Source: UBA2336 sp964404445 (GTDB taxonomy: Bacteria; Bacteroidota; Bacteroidia; Cytophagales; Cyclobacteriaceae). From it: a DNA stretch of 64,000 nt. The notes under the pieces are model-generated. The model was given only the letters and a program-made list of their open reading frames with translations. It searched no databases and had not been told where the DNA came from. Numbering within the stretch: position 1 is the stretch's first letter; every line of letters starts with the position of its first letter. The stretch lies in contig CAYOJW010000005.1 of assembly GCA_964404445.1 (NCBI GenBank), forward strand, positions 1 through 64,000, written 5' to 3'. Both the position numbers and the translations under genes were made by a program. Below, in pieces: positions 52,123 through 60,910 of this stretch.

Positions 52123-53691
52123 ATGAATGCAGGATTTATCAGAGATTTGAAAAGTGATCTCTCAGCCAGTTTAGTAGTTTTCTTAGTTGCGTTGCCCTTA
52201 TGTTTAGGCATAGGGCTTGCGTCAACCAACAGCCCCGAACTTGTATTTTCGGGCGTTATTGCCGGCATTATAGGCGGTATTGTTGTTGGTTTTTTTAGCG
52301 GCTCAAGCCTGGGTGTTTCAGGCCCGGCAGCCGGTTTGGTGGTAATTGTATTGGGCGCCATTACCACACTAAAAAGTTTTGAAGCCCTGTTGTTAGCCGT
52401 ATTCCTTGCAGGTGTTATTCAACTCATTGCCGGGTTTCTGCGTGCAGGTATTATCGCCTATTATTTCCCGTCATCGGTAATTAAAGGAATGTTAGCCGCC
52501 ATTGGCTTAACGTTAATCCTGAAAGAAATACCCCATGCGTTAGGTTACGATAAAGATTTTATTGGCGATTTCACATTAGCCCAGGCTGACGGGCATAACA
52601 CATTTACCGAGATTTATTATGCATTTATTTATAACAGTCCCGGGGCGGTGGTGATCAGCATTGTTTCTATTGCTTTACTGATATTGTTTGACCGCCCGTT
52701 TATGAAAAAACTCGGGTTGTTCAGGTTTTTACCGGGTGCATTGTTTGTGGTACTGTCGGGTATTTTGTTAAACGCTTTGTTCCAGTCTTTTAACCCGGGC
52801 TGGGTTATGCAAGACGAACATTTGGTACAACTACCGGTAGCTTCGAGCTTAGGCGAGTTTGTTTCGTTTTTCAGGTTTCCCGATTTCAGTGCGCTCACCA
52901 ATCCCGATGTTTACGTTATCGCTTTTACATTAGCCATTGTCGCCAGTATTGAAACATTACTTTGTGTGGAAGCAACCGATAAGCTTGATCCGAACAAACG
53001 CTCAACACCAACCAACCGCGAGTTGAAAGCACAAGGTATCGGTAATATGGTGTCGGGTTTGATTGGCGGTTTACCCATTACGCAGGTAATTGTACGCAGT
53101 TCGGCAAACATTAATGCAGGTGGTAAAACCAAACTCTCGGCCATTCTTCACGGGGTAATCTTATTGCTTTCGGCCATTTTTATTCCCCGTTATTTAAACC
53201 TCATTCCATTAGCCAGCTTAGCGGCCATTTTGTTAATGGTTGGCTATAAACTTTCAAAAGCATCGTTGTACAGAGAGATGTTCAGGCTTGGCTGGGATCA
53301 GTTTATACCGTTTATCGTTACCATCATTGCCATCCTTGCAACCGATCTGTTGAAAGGAATTGGTGTAGGTATGGTATTCGCAATATTTTATATTTTACGA
53401 AAGAATTATCGTCACGCCTATCATTACACAAAAGAACAAAACGAAAACCAGGAGGTTGTTACCATCCGCCTGTCGGAAGAAGTAACTTTCCTGAACAAAG
53501 CGAGCATTCAGCTAAGTTTAGACGATCTGCCCTCAAATTCAAAAGTAATTATCGATGGCTCGAACTCCGTTTCGATTGACCACGATGTATTGGAAATTAT
53601 CCAGGACTTTAAGCGAACAGGCGCCCATCAGCGCAATATCGATGTGGAAACGATAGCCGTGCCCGAAGTTGAGGCGATTTCCCATCACTAA
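52123..53691 (+). CDS. SulP family anion (bicarbonate) transporter
   Basis: A 522-residue membrane protein with about ten to fourteen helices. The SulP motif is near the N-terminus: LVVFLVALPLCLGIGLASTN and later SGPAAGLVVIVLGAI. The end is a truncated STAS-like part (VVTIRLSEEVTFLNKASIQL then VIIDGSNSVSIDHDVLEII). SulP proteins carry sulphate, bicarbonate or dicarboxylates. Its place behind a carbonic anhydrase makes bicarbonate the best guess, as in BicA-like systems; this is inferred from context. A terminator follows. Confidence 0.9.
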   Translation: MNAGFIRDLKSDLSASLVVFLVALPLCLGIGLASTNSPELVFSGVIAGIIGGIVVGFFSGSSLGVSGPAAGLVVIVLGAITTLKSFEALLLAVFLAGVIQLIAGFLRAGIIAYYFPSSVIKGMLAAIGLTLILKEIPHALGYDKDFIGDFTLAQADGHNTFTEIYYAFIYNSPGAVVISIVSIALLILFDRPFMKKLGLFRFLPGALFVVLSGILLNALFQSFNPGWVMQDEHLVQLPVASSLGEFVSFFRFPDFSALTNPDVYVIAFTLAIVASIETLLCVEATDKLDPNKRSTPTNRELKAQGIGNMVSGLIGGLPITQVIVRSSANINAGGKTKLSAILHGVILLLSAIFIPRYLNLIPLASLAAILLMVGYKLSKASLYREMFRLGWDQFIPFIVTIIAILATDLLKGIGVGMVFAIFYILRKNYRHAYHYTKEQNENQEVVTIRLSEEVTFLNKASIQLSLDDLPSNSKVIIDGSNSVSIDHDVLEIIQDFKRTGAHQRNIDVETIAVPEVEAISHH

Positions 53692-53730
53692 AGACCGGTA
53701 TGTGAAGTTGGAGGTTTGGTTTAACGAAAG

Positions 53731-53762
53731 AGAGGGCAGTGCAAACTGTCCTCTTCTTTTTT
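53731..53762 (+). terminator. Rho-independent terminator after SulP
   Basis: Stem agagggcagt / actgtcctct (53731-53740 and 53745-53754, one G-T pair) with loop GCAA is followed by a T-rich run. It ends the carbonic anhydrase-SulP unit. Confidence 0.85.
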
Positions 53763-53769
53763 ATATTTG
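53762..53769 (+). promoter_or_regulatory. -7 box of tyrS
   Basis: TATATTTG is an exact TAnnTTTG directly after the terminator's T-run and 18 nt before the tyrS ATG. There is no well-placed TTG and no room for a T-box leader. Confidence 0.45.
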
Positions 53770-53787
53770 CCACTCATTTTTAATCAC

Positions 53788-55071
53788 ATGAACCAGAATT
53801 TTGTTGATGAATTGCGGTGGCGCGGCATGTTGCACGACATGATGCCCGGAACGGAAGAACAACTTAAAAAACAAGCCACTGCAGGCTATATTGGCTTCGA
53901 CCCTACGGCCGATTCGCTGCACATAGGCCATCTGGTTCAGGTTATGACATTGGTGCACTTTCAGCGATGCGGCCATAAGCCGGTGGCTTTGGTTGGTGGT
54001 GCTACGGGTATGGTAGGCGACCCTTCGGGGAAATCGGCCGAACGCAACCTGTTATCGGAGGCTGTACTACAACACAATGTACTATGCGTAAAAAAACAGT
54101 TAGAGAAATTCCTTGATTTTAATTCAGGTAATGGTGGTGCCGAGTTGGTGAACAATTACGATTGGTTTAAAGATTTTAAATTTCTCGATTTCATCCGCGA
54201 TGTAGGCAAGCATATCACCATCAGCTACATGATGGCAAAAGATTCCGTTAAAAAGCGTTTAGAGTCGGATGCCGGCTTATCGTTCACCGAATTTACCTAT
54301 CAGTTAGTACAGGGATACGATTTCTACTGGCTTAATCAACATAAAGGCTGCAAGCTGCAAATGGGCGGCTCCGACCAATGGGGTAATATCGTTACCGGAA
54401 CAGAGCTCATCAGGCGCAAGGCCGAGGGCGAAGCCTTTGCCCTCACCACGAAGCTGATTACAAAAGCCGATGGAACCAAGTTTGGTAAAAGCGAGGGCGG
54501 CAATGTATGGCTCGATCCCAAGAAAACTTCCCCTTACAAATTTTACCAATACTGGCTCAATGTTTCGGACGAGGATGCACCTAACTTTATCAGGATATTT
54601 ACCCTTAAAACAAAAGAAGAAATTGAAGCATTGGAAGCTGAACATAAGGAAGTCCCGCAACTGCGGAAACTTCAGAAAAGCCTGGCCGAAGATATTACCA
54701 CCCGTGTGCATAGCGCAGCACAACTGAAACGCGCACAAGAAACAACCGATATTTTATTTGGCTCATCGTTTGAGGCTTTTAAAAACCTTACAGGCGAAGA
54801 AATTGAAGAAGCCTTTGATGCTTCGCTTACGTTTACGATACCGGCCGATCAGTTTACGCACGAAGTTGACCCGGTTAGCTTATTGGGCGAAAAAACAACA
54901 ATCTACGCCTCGAAAGGCGAAGCCCGCAAAGCTATTCAGGGTAATGGTGTGAGCATCAACAAAGAAAAAATAGCGATGGACAAAAAGCTTACTCCAAACG
55001 ATTTGCTTTACGGTAAGTATTTGTTAGCGCAAAAAGGTAAAAAGAATTACTACCTGATTATCGTGAAATAA
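53788..55071 (+). CDS. tyrS: Tyrosyl-tRNA synthetase
   Basis: A 427-residue class I synthetase that charges tRNA-Tyr. The HIGH motif is HIGH in DSLHIGHLVQV (45-48), the KMSKS equivalent is KFGKS (231-235), and QMGGSDQWGNIVTGTELIRR lies near 191-210 in the tyrosine pocket. An S4 RNA-binding domain closes the protein (about 355-427, SKGEARKAIQGNGVSINKEK). The frame opens 21 bp upstream, but MNQNFVDELRWRGMLHD at 53788 matches the family start. Confidence 0.97.
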   Translation: MNQNFVDELRWRGMLHDMMPGTEEQLKKQATAGYIGFDPTADSLHIGHLVQVMTLVHFQRCGHKPVALVGGATGMVGDPSGKSAERNLLSEAVLQHNVLCVKKQLEKFLDFNSGNGGAELVNNYDWFKDFKFLDFIRDVGKHITISYMMAKDSVKKRLESDAGLSFTEFTYQLVQGYDFYWLNQHKGCKLQMGGSDQWGNIVTGTELIRRKAEGEAFALTTKLITKADGTKFGKSEGGNVWLDPKKTSPYKFYQYWLNVSDEDAPNFIRIFTLKTKEEIEALEAEHKEVPQLRKLQKSLAEDITTRVHSAAQLKRAQETTDILFGSSFEAFKNLTGEEIEEAFDASLTFTIPADQFTHEVDPVSLLGEKTTIYASKGEARKAIQGNGVSINKEKIAMDKKLTPNDLLYGKYLLAQKGKKNYYLIIVK

Positions 55072-55100
55072 AAAAAGCCCCGAATCATGTGGGGCTTTTT
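55071..55100. terminator. Bidirectional terminator after tyrS
   Basis: Stem aaaaaagcccc / ggggcttttt (55071-55081 and 55091-55100) with a 9-nt loop has A on one side and T on the other. It can end tyrS on the plus strand and the porin-like gene on the minus strand. Confidence 0.88.
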
Positions 55101-55126
55101 CGTTTTCAATAACTTCAACGCCTTCT

Positions 55127-55684
55127 CTATTTGCCCAACTTAAAAATTTTGTACCCAACCGATAGTTGAATGACACGGCTTTTCAAAGACCCTGTAAATA
55201 CATCATCATCATCACCAACATCGGAAAGCCCGATATTGTAACGGGCATCAACGGTTAGTCCAAAAGGCAAATCCCAACCTAAGCCAACATTTGCACTGAG
55301 ATCAGAAGATTTGAATGCGTCTTTATAGTTTTGATTTTCTAACTCAGCTTTAGTTAAGAAACCAAACTGCGGACCTGCCTGAAGATTTAAACCGCCAATG
55401 AGGTATAACTTTAGCATTACGGGAATGGTTACATAGCTTGTTTTAAGATCGAAATCATTAACTTTTGACCCTTGCTGAGAAAATAATAACTCAGGCTGAA
55501 TGCCGAATTTCGTGAGTTTAAAAAGAGCAAAAGCACCACCGTGAAAAGCGGTGATGTTATCAGCCTCTTTATCATCAAATGTTGAGATGTTTGCACCAGC
55601 CTTTAAACCGAGCGCCACCTGTACCTGTGCCGTTGCTACGGCAGCAGAAGATAATACAAAAACTAAAATCAATACTTTTTTCAT
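55127..55684 (-). CDS. Outer-membrane beta-barrel protein (porin family)
   Basis: A 185-residue protein with a signal peptide (VLILVFVLSSAAVATAQ, cleavage near residue 19). The mature part alternates hydrophobic and polar residues, as in an eight-strand barrel: ALGLKAGANISTFDDKE, KFGIQPELLFSQQGSKVNDF and VIQLSVGYKIFKLGK at the end. The outer-membrane-beta-barrel family found throughout Bacteroidota (PF13568-like) is the best match. Function unknown. Confidence 0.87.
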   Translation of the reverse strand: MKKVLILVFVLSSAAVATAQVQVALGLKAGANISTFDDKEADNITAFHGGAFALFKLTKFGIQPELLFSQQGSKVNDFDLKTSYVTIPVMLKLYLIGGLNLQAGPQFGFLTKAELENQNYKDAFKSSDLSANVGLGWDLPFGLTVDARYNIGLSDVGDDDDVFTGSLKSRVIQLSVGYKIFKLGK

Positions 55685-55794
55685 AGTTAGTTTATTTGTT
55701 TACGGGCTAAAAATAGTAAGAAATCCAACTATCCTGACGGTTGCAGGAAATTTGGCTGATTATTGCTTTTAACAGCCTTATTATTCGCTACGTT

Positions 55795-57813
55795 TTACGG
55801 TAATTCCGTTATACCGCTTAACAGGTTATCATTAACTAAATAAGGTACTGTTATGCTCAATTTGTCATTGGCATTTATTGCATGATTGATAGCCGTAACG
55901 GCATTTTCGTTCCGTGCCCATGCCCTGCGAGCGATACCGTTATTAACATCAAAATACAGCATGTTTTTAAGTTTGCGTGCGGCATCGGCACTGCCATCCA
56001 ACAACAAACCAAAACCGCCATTGATAACTTCGCCCCAACCTACCCCGCCACCGTTGTGAATTGAAACCCAGGTAGCTCCCCGGAAGGAATCGCCAATAAC
56101 ATTGTGGATGGCCATATCGGCTGTAAAGCGTGAGCCATCGTAAATGTTTGATGTTTCGCGGTACGGACTGTCCGTGCCGGATACATCGTGGTGATCACGA
56201 CCCAACACTACGGAGCCGATCTTACCTTCGCGTATGGCCTCGTTAAATGCTTCGGCAATTTTTATCCGGCCGATTGCATCGGCATAAAGAATACGTGCCT
56301 GCGAACCAACCACTAATTTATTTGCCTGAGCATGTTTAATCCAGTTGATGTTGTCGGTTAACTGCCCGTGTATTTCAACGGGCGCGTGCAACAATAAATC
56401 CTCAAGCACGTGTTGGGCTATGGAATCGGTCGTTGCTAAATCTTCGGGCTTACCCGATACACACACCCAGCGGAACGGGCCAAAACCAAAATCGAAACAC
56501 ATAGGCCCCATAATGTCCTGAACATACGATGGGTACTTGAAGTTGATACCATCATCGGCCATTACATCGGCACCAGCCCGCGATGCCTCTAACAAAAAAG
56601 CATTTCCGTAATCAAAAAAATAAGTACCCTTTGCTGCGTGTTTATTGATGGCGGCCGCCTGCCTGCGCAACGATGCCTGCACGTGTTGTTTAAATATGTC
56701 AGGACTATTTGCCATCATATCGTTGGCTTCTGTAAAACTCAACCCAACGGGATAATATCCGCCTGCCCAAGGATTGTGCAGTGAAGTTTGATCGGAACCT
56801 AAATCGATATAGATATTCTCGTCATAAAATTTTTCCCACACATCCACAATGTTGCCTGCATAGGCAATCGAAACAACCTCACGATTGGATTTGGCATTTT
56901 GCACGCGGGCAACAAGCGTGTCCAGATTGTCGATAATTTCGTCCACCCAGCCTTGTGCATGGCGCTTTTCGGCAGCTTTTGAATTTACTTCGGCCACTAC
57001 GGTAATGCAGCCCGAAATATTTCCGGCTTTGGGTTGTGCACCACTCATGCCGCCCAATCCCGATGTAACAAACAGTTTACCCGCCAAATCTTCACCGTGC
57101 TTTGCAATCTTTCGTCCGGCATTTAATACGGTAATGGTTGTACCGTGTACAATGCCCTGCGGGCCGATGTACATATACGATCCGGCTGTCATTTGTCCGT
57201 ATTGTGTTACACCCAGCGCATTGTATTTTTCCCAATCATCTTGTTTTGAGTAGTTCGGGATCATCATACCATTCGTAACCACTACGCGAGGCGCTTCGGG
57301 CGATGACGGGAACAAACCCATCGGGTGACCCGAATAGATGTGCAGGGTTTGCTCGTTTGTCATGGTAGCAAGGTATTTCATGGTTAATAAATACTGCGCC
57401 CAGTTTTGAAATACGGCACCGTTGCCACCATAAGTAATCAGTTCGTCAGGGTGTTGCGCTACCGCAGGGTCAAGGTTATTTTGGATCATCACCATAATGG
57501 CAGCGGCCTGTAACGATTGGTGCGGATAATCCGAAACAGGACGCGCATACATGGCGTAATCGGGTTTAAACCGGTACATATAAATTCTTCCATACGTATT
57601 CAACTCATTTAAGAATTCGTTAGCTAATACAGCATGATGTTTAGGATGAAAGTAGCGCAGCGCATTGCGCACCGCAAGTTTCTTTTCATCGGGTGTAAGA
57701 ATATCCTTGCGCCTCGGTGCATGGCTTACCGATTGATTGTACGGTTTTACAGGCGGAAGATCTTCGGGTATTCCCTGTACTATCTGTTCGCTAAAGGTTA
57801 GTGTTGCCGGCAT
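55795..57813 (-). CDS. hutU: Urocanate hydratase, long form
   Basis: A 672-residue NAD-dependent enzyme of histidine degradation (urocanate to imidazolone propionate). Family signatures are YSGHPMGLFPSSPEAPRVVV, TSGLGGMSGAQPKAGNISGC (the NAD-binding region, near 255-275), FGFGPFRWVCVSGKPEDLAT with the catalytic cysteine, and WVSIHNGGGVGWGEVINGGF. Most urocanases are about 560 residues; the longer form is usual in Bacteroidota. No other hut gene is nearby. The first 23 bp overlap the end of the patatin gene. Confidence 0.96.
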   Translation of the reverse strand: MPATLTFSEQIVQGIPEDLPPVKPYNQSVSHAPRRKDILTPDEKKLAVRNALRYFHPKHHAVLANEFLNELNTYGRIYMYRFKPDYAMYARPVSDYPHQSLQAAAIMVMIQNNLDPAVAQHPDELITYGGNGAVFQNWAQYLLTMKYLATMTNEQTLHIYSGHPMGLFPSSPEAPRVVVTNGMMIPNYSKQDDWEKYNALGVTQYGQMTAGSYMYIGPQGIVHGTTITVLNAGRKIAKHGEDLAGKLFVTSGLGGMSGAQPKAGNISGCITVVAEVNSKAAEKRHAQGWVDEIIDNLDTLVARVQNAKSNREVVSIAYAGNIVDVWEKFYDENIYIDLGSDQTSLHNPWAGGYYPVGLSFTEANDMMANSPDIFKQHVQASLRRQAAAINKHAAKGTYFFDYGNAFLLEASRAGADVMADDGINFKYPSYVQDIMGPMCFDFGFGPFRWVCVSGKPEDLATTDSIAQHVLEDLLLHAPVEIHGQLTDNINWIKHAQANKLVVGSQARILYADAIGRIKIAEAFNEAIREGKIGSVVLGRDHHDVSGTDSPYRETSNIYDGSRFTADMAIHNVIGDSFRGATWVSIHNGGGVGWGEVINGGFGLLLDGSADAARKLKNMLYFDVNNGIARRAWARNENAVTAINHAINANDKLSITVPYLVNDNLLSGITELP

Positions 57814-58570
57814 GGTTCAGTTGAAAGTCAAGCTGTTTGTAATTGTTTTTAACGTATTGATAACCGAGTTCAAAAATTTCTTTGCCCCGTGCAAGGTCGA
57901 ACGTAGTAAACTTGCCGAGGTCTTTCGGCTCGATAACGATGTTACATTGTGTTTTACTGAAATTGGAGTTCACGTTAATGGCTAATAACAGGCTTCGTTC
58001 GGTTACTTCCTTAACATTTTTAATGTCGATACGTTGTTCAACCGGGTTACAGTGACTTCCGATAATGAAGTCGCACTTGCCAACCAACGGCCGCACGGGT
58101 AAGTTGTCAATGATACCACCATCAACATATACACGGCCATCTAAGATTACCGGATTGAACAGCGCGGGTATGCTGGACGAGGCTATGATGCGTGGAATGA
58201 GTTCGCCCGACTCAAAATAGGTTATGCGACCATTGAGTAAATCGGTAGCTGCAATGGTGAGGGGTGTTTTTAAACGCTCGAACGAGTTTTCAGGAAGATA
58301 CTTTAGCATCACCGCACGGAATCCTTCCATGTTTAACAGCCCTGTCCACGACCAGGCCGGTCGCAGTGCCCGGTAAAATCCTGCCGACAAAATCATTTCA
58401 ACAATTTCATCGGGCTTATAGCCATAACAATAAAATGCGCCCGCAATGGAGCCTGCACTTGTACCCGATACTTCTGCGATAACCAAGCCGAATTCTTCCA
58501 ATGCTTTTATAACACCCAAATGCGCAAAACCTCTTGCCCCGCCACCGGATAGTGCTACCCCTATTCTCAT
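57791..58570 (-). CDS. Patatin-like phospholipase
   Basis: A 259-residue serine lipase-fold protein. The oxyanion motif GGGARGFAHLGVI (residues 9-21), the nucleophile GTSAG (S38) and the DGG dyad in YVDGGIIDNLP (D150) are all present. It probably cleaves lipid ester bonds; substrates are unknown. It has no signal peptide and belongs to the RssA-like bacterial group. The 3' end overlaps hutU by 23 bp and the 5' end directly abuts the metallo-hydrolase gene. Confidence 0.92.
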   Translation of the reverse strand: MRIGVALSGGGARGFAHLGVIKALEEFGLVIAEVSGTSAGSIAGAFYCYGYKPDEIVEMILSAGFYRALRPAWSWTGLLNMEGFRAVMLKYLPENSFERLKTPLTIAATDLLNGRITYFESGELIPRIIASSSIPALFNPVILDGRVYVDGGIIDNLPVRPLVGKCDFIIGSHCNPVEQRIDIKNVKEVTERSLLLAINVNSNFSKTQCNIVIEPKDLGKFTTFDLARGKEIFELGYQYVKNNYKQLDFQLNHAGNTNL

Positions 58571-59410
58571 TTATAAAATTTCACTTAGTTTAAACGTGCG
58601 GTCTAACCTCACTCCTTTATCGGTATGTTTTACCGTACAACATTCGTTTACCGGATCGTGCTGAAAGAATAAAATGTATTGGTTGTCGGCCGCTTCTTGT
58701 AAGAAGGCTTCTTTTTCCGAAAGCGTAATGAGCGGCCGTGTGTCGTAGCCCATAATATAAGGCAACGGAATATGCCCGACTGAGGGCAACAGGTCGGTTA
58801 CAAAACAGATCACTTTGTTTTTATACCTGATTTTCGGGATCATCATTTTATCAGTATGCCCCGATACATACAGTATGTCCATCTGTGCAAAAGGTGATGC
58901 TGCCTGCTGATCGGCAAAGTTAAGATGCCCGCTTTCCTGCATGGGCAGGATGTTCTCTTTTAAAAAACTGGCTTTTTCACGGTTATTGGGTTTCGTTGCC
59001 CATTGCCAGTGGTCGGCATTAGACCAATACCGGGCGTTGGCAAACGTTAGCCGAAGTTTATCGCCTTCGTTTTTTACCCCGCCACCGCAATGATCGAAAT
59101 GCAGGTGTGTAAGAAACATATCGGTGATGTCGGTTTCTGTAAACCCTGCTTTTTGTATGGAGGCTGTTAACGAGGCATCGCCATGTAAATAATAATGGCT
59201 GAAAAATTTAACATCCTGCTTGGTGCCAATACCGTTATCGATCAGGATAAGTTGTTTACCATCTTCAATCAATAACGAGCGCATAGCCCACGTACATAAA
59301 TTGTTTTCATCGGCAGGGTTGGTTTTTTGCCATATCGTTTTAGGCACTACGCCAAACATGGCGCCACCATCGAGTTTAAAAAAACCGGTATCGATTATAT
59401 GCAGTTTCAT
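58571..59410 (-). CDS. MBL-fold metallo-hydrolase
   Basis: A 279-residue cytoplasmic metallo-beta-lactamase-fold enzyme. The metal motif HLHFDH (H101, H103, D105, H106) is exact. A later YVSGHTDKMMIPKI and FVTDLLPSVGHIPLPYIMG (with further metal ligands) follow, in the style of the AttM/quorum-lactonase-like group, but the substrate is not known. Its stop abuts the patatin start. The three genes hutU, patatin and this one appear to be one transcript, though their functions do not obviously join up. Confidence 0.9.
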   Translation of the reverse strand: MKLHIIDTGFFKLDGGAMFGVVPKTIWQKTNPADENNLCTWAMRSLLIEDGKQLILIDNGIGTKQDVKFFSHYYLHGDASLTASIQKAGFTETDITDMFLTHLHFDHCGGGVKNEGDKLRLTFANARYWSNADHWQWATKPNNREKASFLKENILPMQESGHLNFADQQAASPFAQMDILYVSGHTDKMMIPKIRYKNKVICFVTDLLPSVGHIPLPYIMGYDTRPLITLSEKEAFLQEAADNQYILFFQHDPVNECCTVKHTDKGVRLDRTFKLSEIL

Positions 59411-59430
59411 GTGGGTAAGTTAGATCACTG

Positions 59431-59460
59431 ATTTTACAGATTACACAGATTGCACAGATT
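59431..59460. repeat. Three tandem ACAGATT units
   Basis: ATTTTACAGATT, ACACAGATT and GCACAGATT follow each other with about 9-10 nt period. I recall runs of ACAGATTACACAGATT in intergenic DNA of many Bacteroidota. No function is known to me. Confidence 0.5.
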
Positions 59461-59522
59461 TTTTCATGGCAAATCCATAAATATTGCTGGCGAAAACCGT
59501 CTTTTCAAAAACAGATGGACAT

Positions 59523-59545
59523 AAAAAAACCGTGCAAGCACGGTT
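59523..59545 (-). terminator. Terminator-like hairpin for accA
   Basis: Stem aaccgtgc / gcacggtt (59528-59535 and 59538-59545) with a 2-nt loop. On the minus strand it is followed by seven T. It lies about 260 bp past the accA stop, beyond the inverted repeat, so it may end the accA transcript. Confidence 0.6.
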
Positions 59546-59597
59546 CTGATCAGGTTTTTGGTAGTAAACACTTTATGATTATCCGTTTTTTATTTTA

Positions 59598-59764
59598 AAC
59601 CACATAGAAACATAGCTTGTTATTGATTCATTATGTACCCGGCAAAGCCGGGACTATGTTTTTGCTTAAACCGATAGGTTACCTCAGTTTTGCAAGCTAA
59701 AGCCACAATAGCATACGCAATAATGCACTAATACTGCATGACTATTTCTATGTACCTATGTGGT
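59598..59764. repeat. Long inverted repeat with ACCACATAG ends (MITE-like)
   Basis: Left arm accacatagaaacatag (from 59599) and right arm ctatgtacctatgtggt (59748-59764) match as inverted repeats at 15 of 17 positions, about 130 bp apart. The core has a CCCGGC-AAA-GCCGGG hairpin. The end word is shared with the compact hairpin in the nuo operon (8914-8948). This looks like a non-coding palindromic element family. Confidence 0.6.
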
Positions 59765-59804
59765 AAATATATAGTCGGATTTTTATCAGTTAAAACGGAG
59801 CACT

Positions 59805-60752
59805 TTACTCTTTCACAACGCCCATCGAAGTAAACTTATCGATACGTTGCTGAATCAACTGATCGACCGGTATAGCGCTGAGTTCTTTGTATGCCGCAAG
59901 AATTGTTTTTTTAACTTCCTTCGACATCCACTTCAAATCATTATGTGCACCACCTAACGGCTCCTTAACGATGCCATCGATCAATTTATGTTCGAGCATA
60001 TCTTTACCGGTGAGCTTCAATACTTCGGCAGCTTGTTCTTTATAATCCCAGCTACGCCATAAGATAGACGAGCATGATTCGGGCGAGATTACCGAGTACC
60101 AGGTGTTTTCGAGCATCAGCACACGATCGCCAATGGCAATACCCAATGCCCCGCCCGATGCACCTTCGCCTATCACAATACAAATAACCGGAACTTTGAG
60201 CATAAACATTTCTTTGAGATTGCGGGCAATGGCTTCACCCTGTCCGCGTTCTTCGGCCTCTAAGCCGGGAAATGCACCCGGTGTATCGATTAATGTTACA
60301 ATGGGTTTATTAAATTTTTCGGCAAGCTTCATTAACCGGAGTGCTTTCCGGTAACCTTCCGGGTTGGCCATGCCGAAGTTACGGATTTGGCGTTGTTTGG
60401 TGTTGCGCCCTTTCTGCTGACCGATGAGCATGAAGGTTTGTCCTTCAATCGTTCCAAAGCCGCCAACCATCGCTTTATCATCGGCTACGGTACGGTCGCC
60501 ATGCAACTCAATGAAGTCGGTCGTTATTTCGTAAATATAATCGAGCGTATAGGGTCTGTCGGGATGCCGCGATATTTGTACCCGTTGCCAGCCTGTTAAG
60601 TTCTCGAATGTTTCTTTCTTCAGATCCTTTATTTTCTTTTCGAGCGCCTTGATGGCCGCCCCTACTTTTTCATCGCTATCGCCAGCCAGGTGCTTCATGT
60701 CCTCTAATTTCGCTTCGAGTTCAGCAATAGGCTTTTCAAATTCCAAGAGCAT
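59805..60752 (-). CDS. accA: Acetyl-CoA carboxylase carboxyltransferase alpha subunit
   Basis: A 315-residue alpha subunit of the carboxyltransferase, which moves the carboxyl group from biotin-BCCP to acetyl-CoA to make malonyl-CoA for fatty acids. Typical segments are YTLDYIYEITTDFIELHGDR, GMANPEGYRKALRLMKLAEK, TLIDTPGAFPGLEAEERGQG and GEGASGGALGIAIGDRVLML. The N-terminal helix pair (MLLEFEKPIAELEAKLEDM) is standard. accD is not adjacent. A strong promoter is present. Confidence 0.97.
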   Translation of the reverse strand: MLLEFEKPIAELEAKLEDMKHLAGDSDEKVGAAIKALEKKIKDLKKETFENLTGWQRVQISRHPDRPYTLDYIYEITTDFIELHGDRTVADDKAMVGGFGTIEGQTFMLIGQQKGRNTKQRQIRNFGMANPEGYRKALRLMKLAEKFNKPIVTLIDTPGAFPGLEAEERGQGEAIARNLKEMFMLKVPVICIVIGEGASGGALGIAIGDRVLMLENTWYSVISPESCSSILWRSWDYKEQAAEVLKLTGKDMLEHKLIDGIVKEPLGGAHNDLKWMSKEVKKTILAAYKELSAIPVDQLIQQRIDKFTSMGVVKE

Positions 60753-60771
60753 ACGTTGTTTTTAACAATCG

Positions 60772-60804
60772 CAAAGTTAACAGGATTGCGGAATTTCATC
60801 CAAA
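60772..60804 (-). promoter_or_regulatory. Promoter of accA
   Basis: On the minus strand TTTG (60801-60804) is followed after 21 nt by TAACTTTG (60772-60779). Both match the Bacteroidota consensus TTTG-N17-23-TAnnTTTG. The leader would be about 12 nt. This is the best promoter in the window. Confidence 0.65.
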
Positions 60805-60824
60805 ACAGCCTTTTTATAAAAACA

Positions 60825-60855
60825 AAACCCTGTAAAACAATGCTTTACAGGGTTT
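60825..60855 (-). terminator. Terminator after the 113-aa lipoprotein gene
   Basis: Perfect 12-bp stem aaaccctgtaaa / tttacagggttt with a 7-nt loop. On the minus strand it is followed by TTTTGTTTTT. It lies just before the accA promoter. Confidence 0.85.
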
Positions 60856-60910
60856 CGTTTTACCGAGATTTGCCTAACCTTTTCAGGTTTTGCCGATCGG
60901 GGTATTGAAT

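Larger units (their letters stand above)
59411..59804. other. Intergenic region rich in repeats
   Basis: This 394-bp stretch has no supportable coding frame. It contains short tandem repeats (59431-59460), a minus-strand terminator-like hairpin (59523-59545), a long inverted repeat with ACCACATAG ends (59598-59764), and inside that a CCCGGC-AAA-GCCGGG hairpin (59638-59652). It separates accA from the hydrolase group. Confidence 0.7.
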
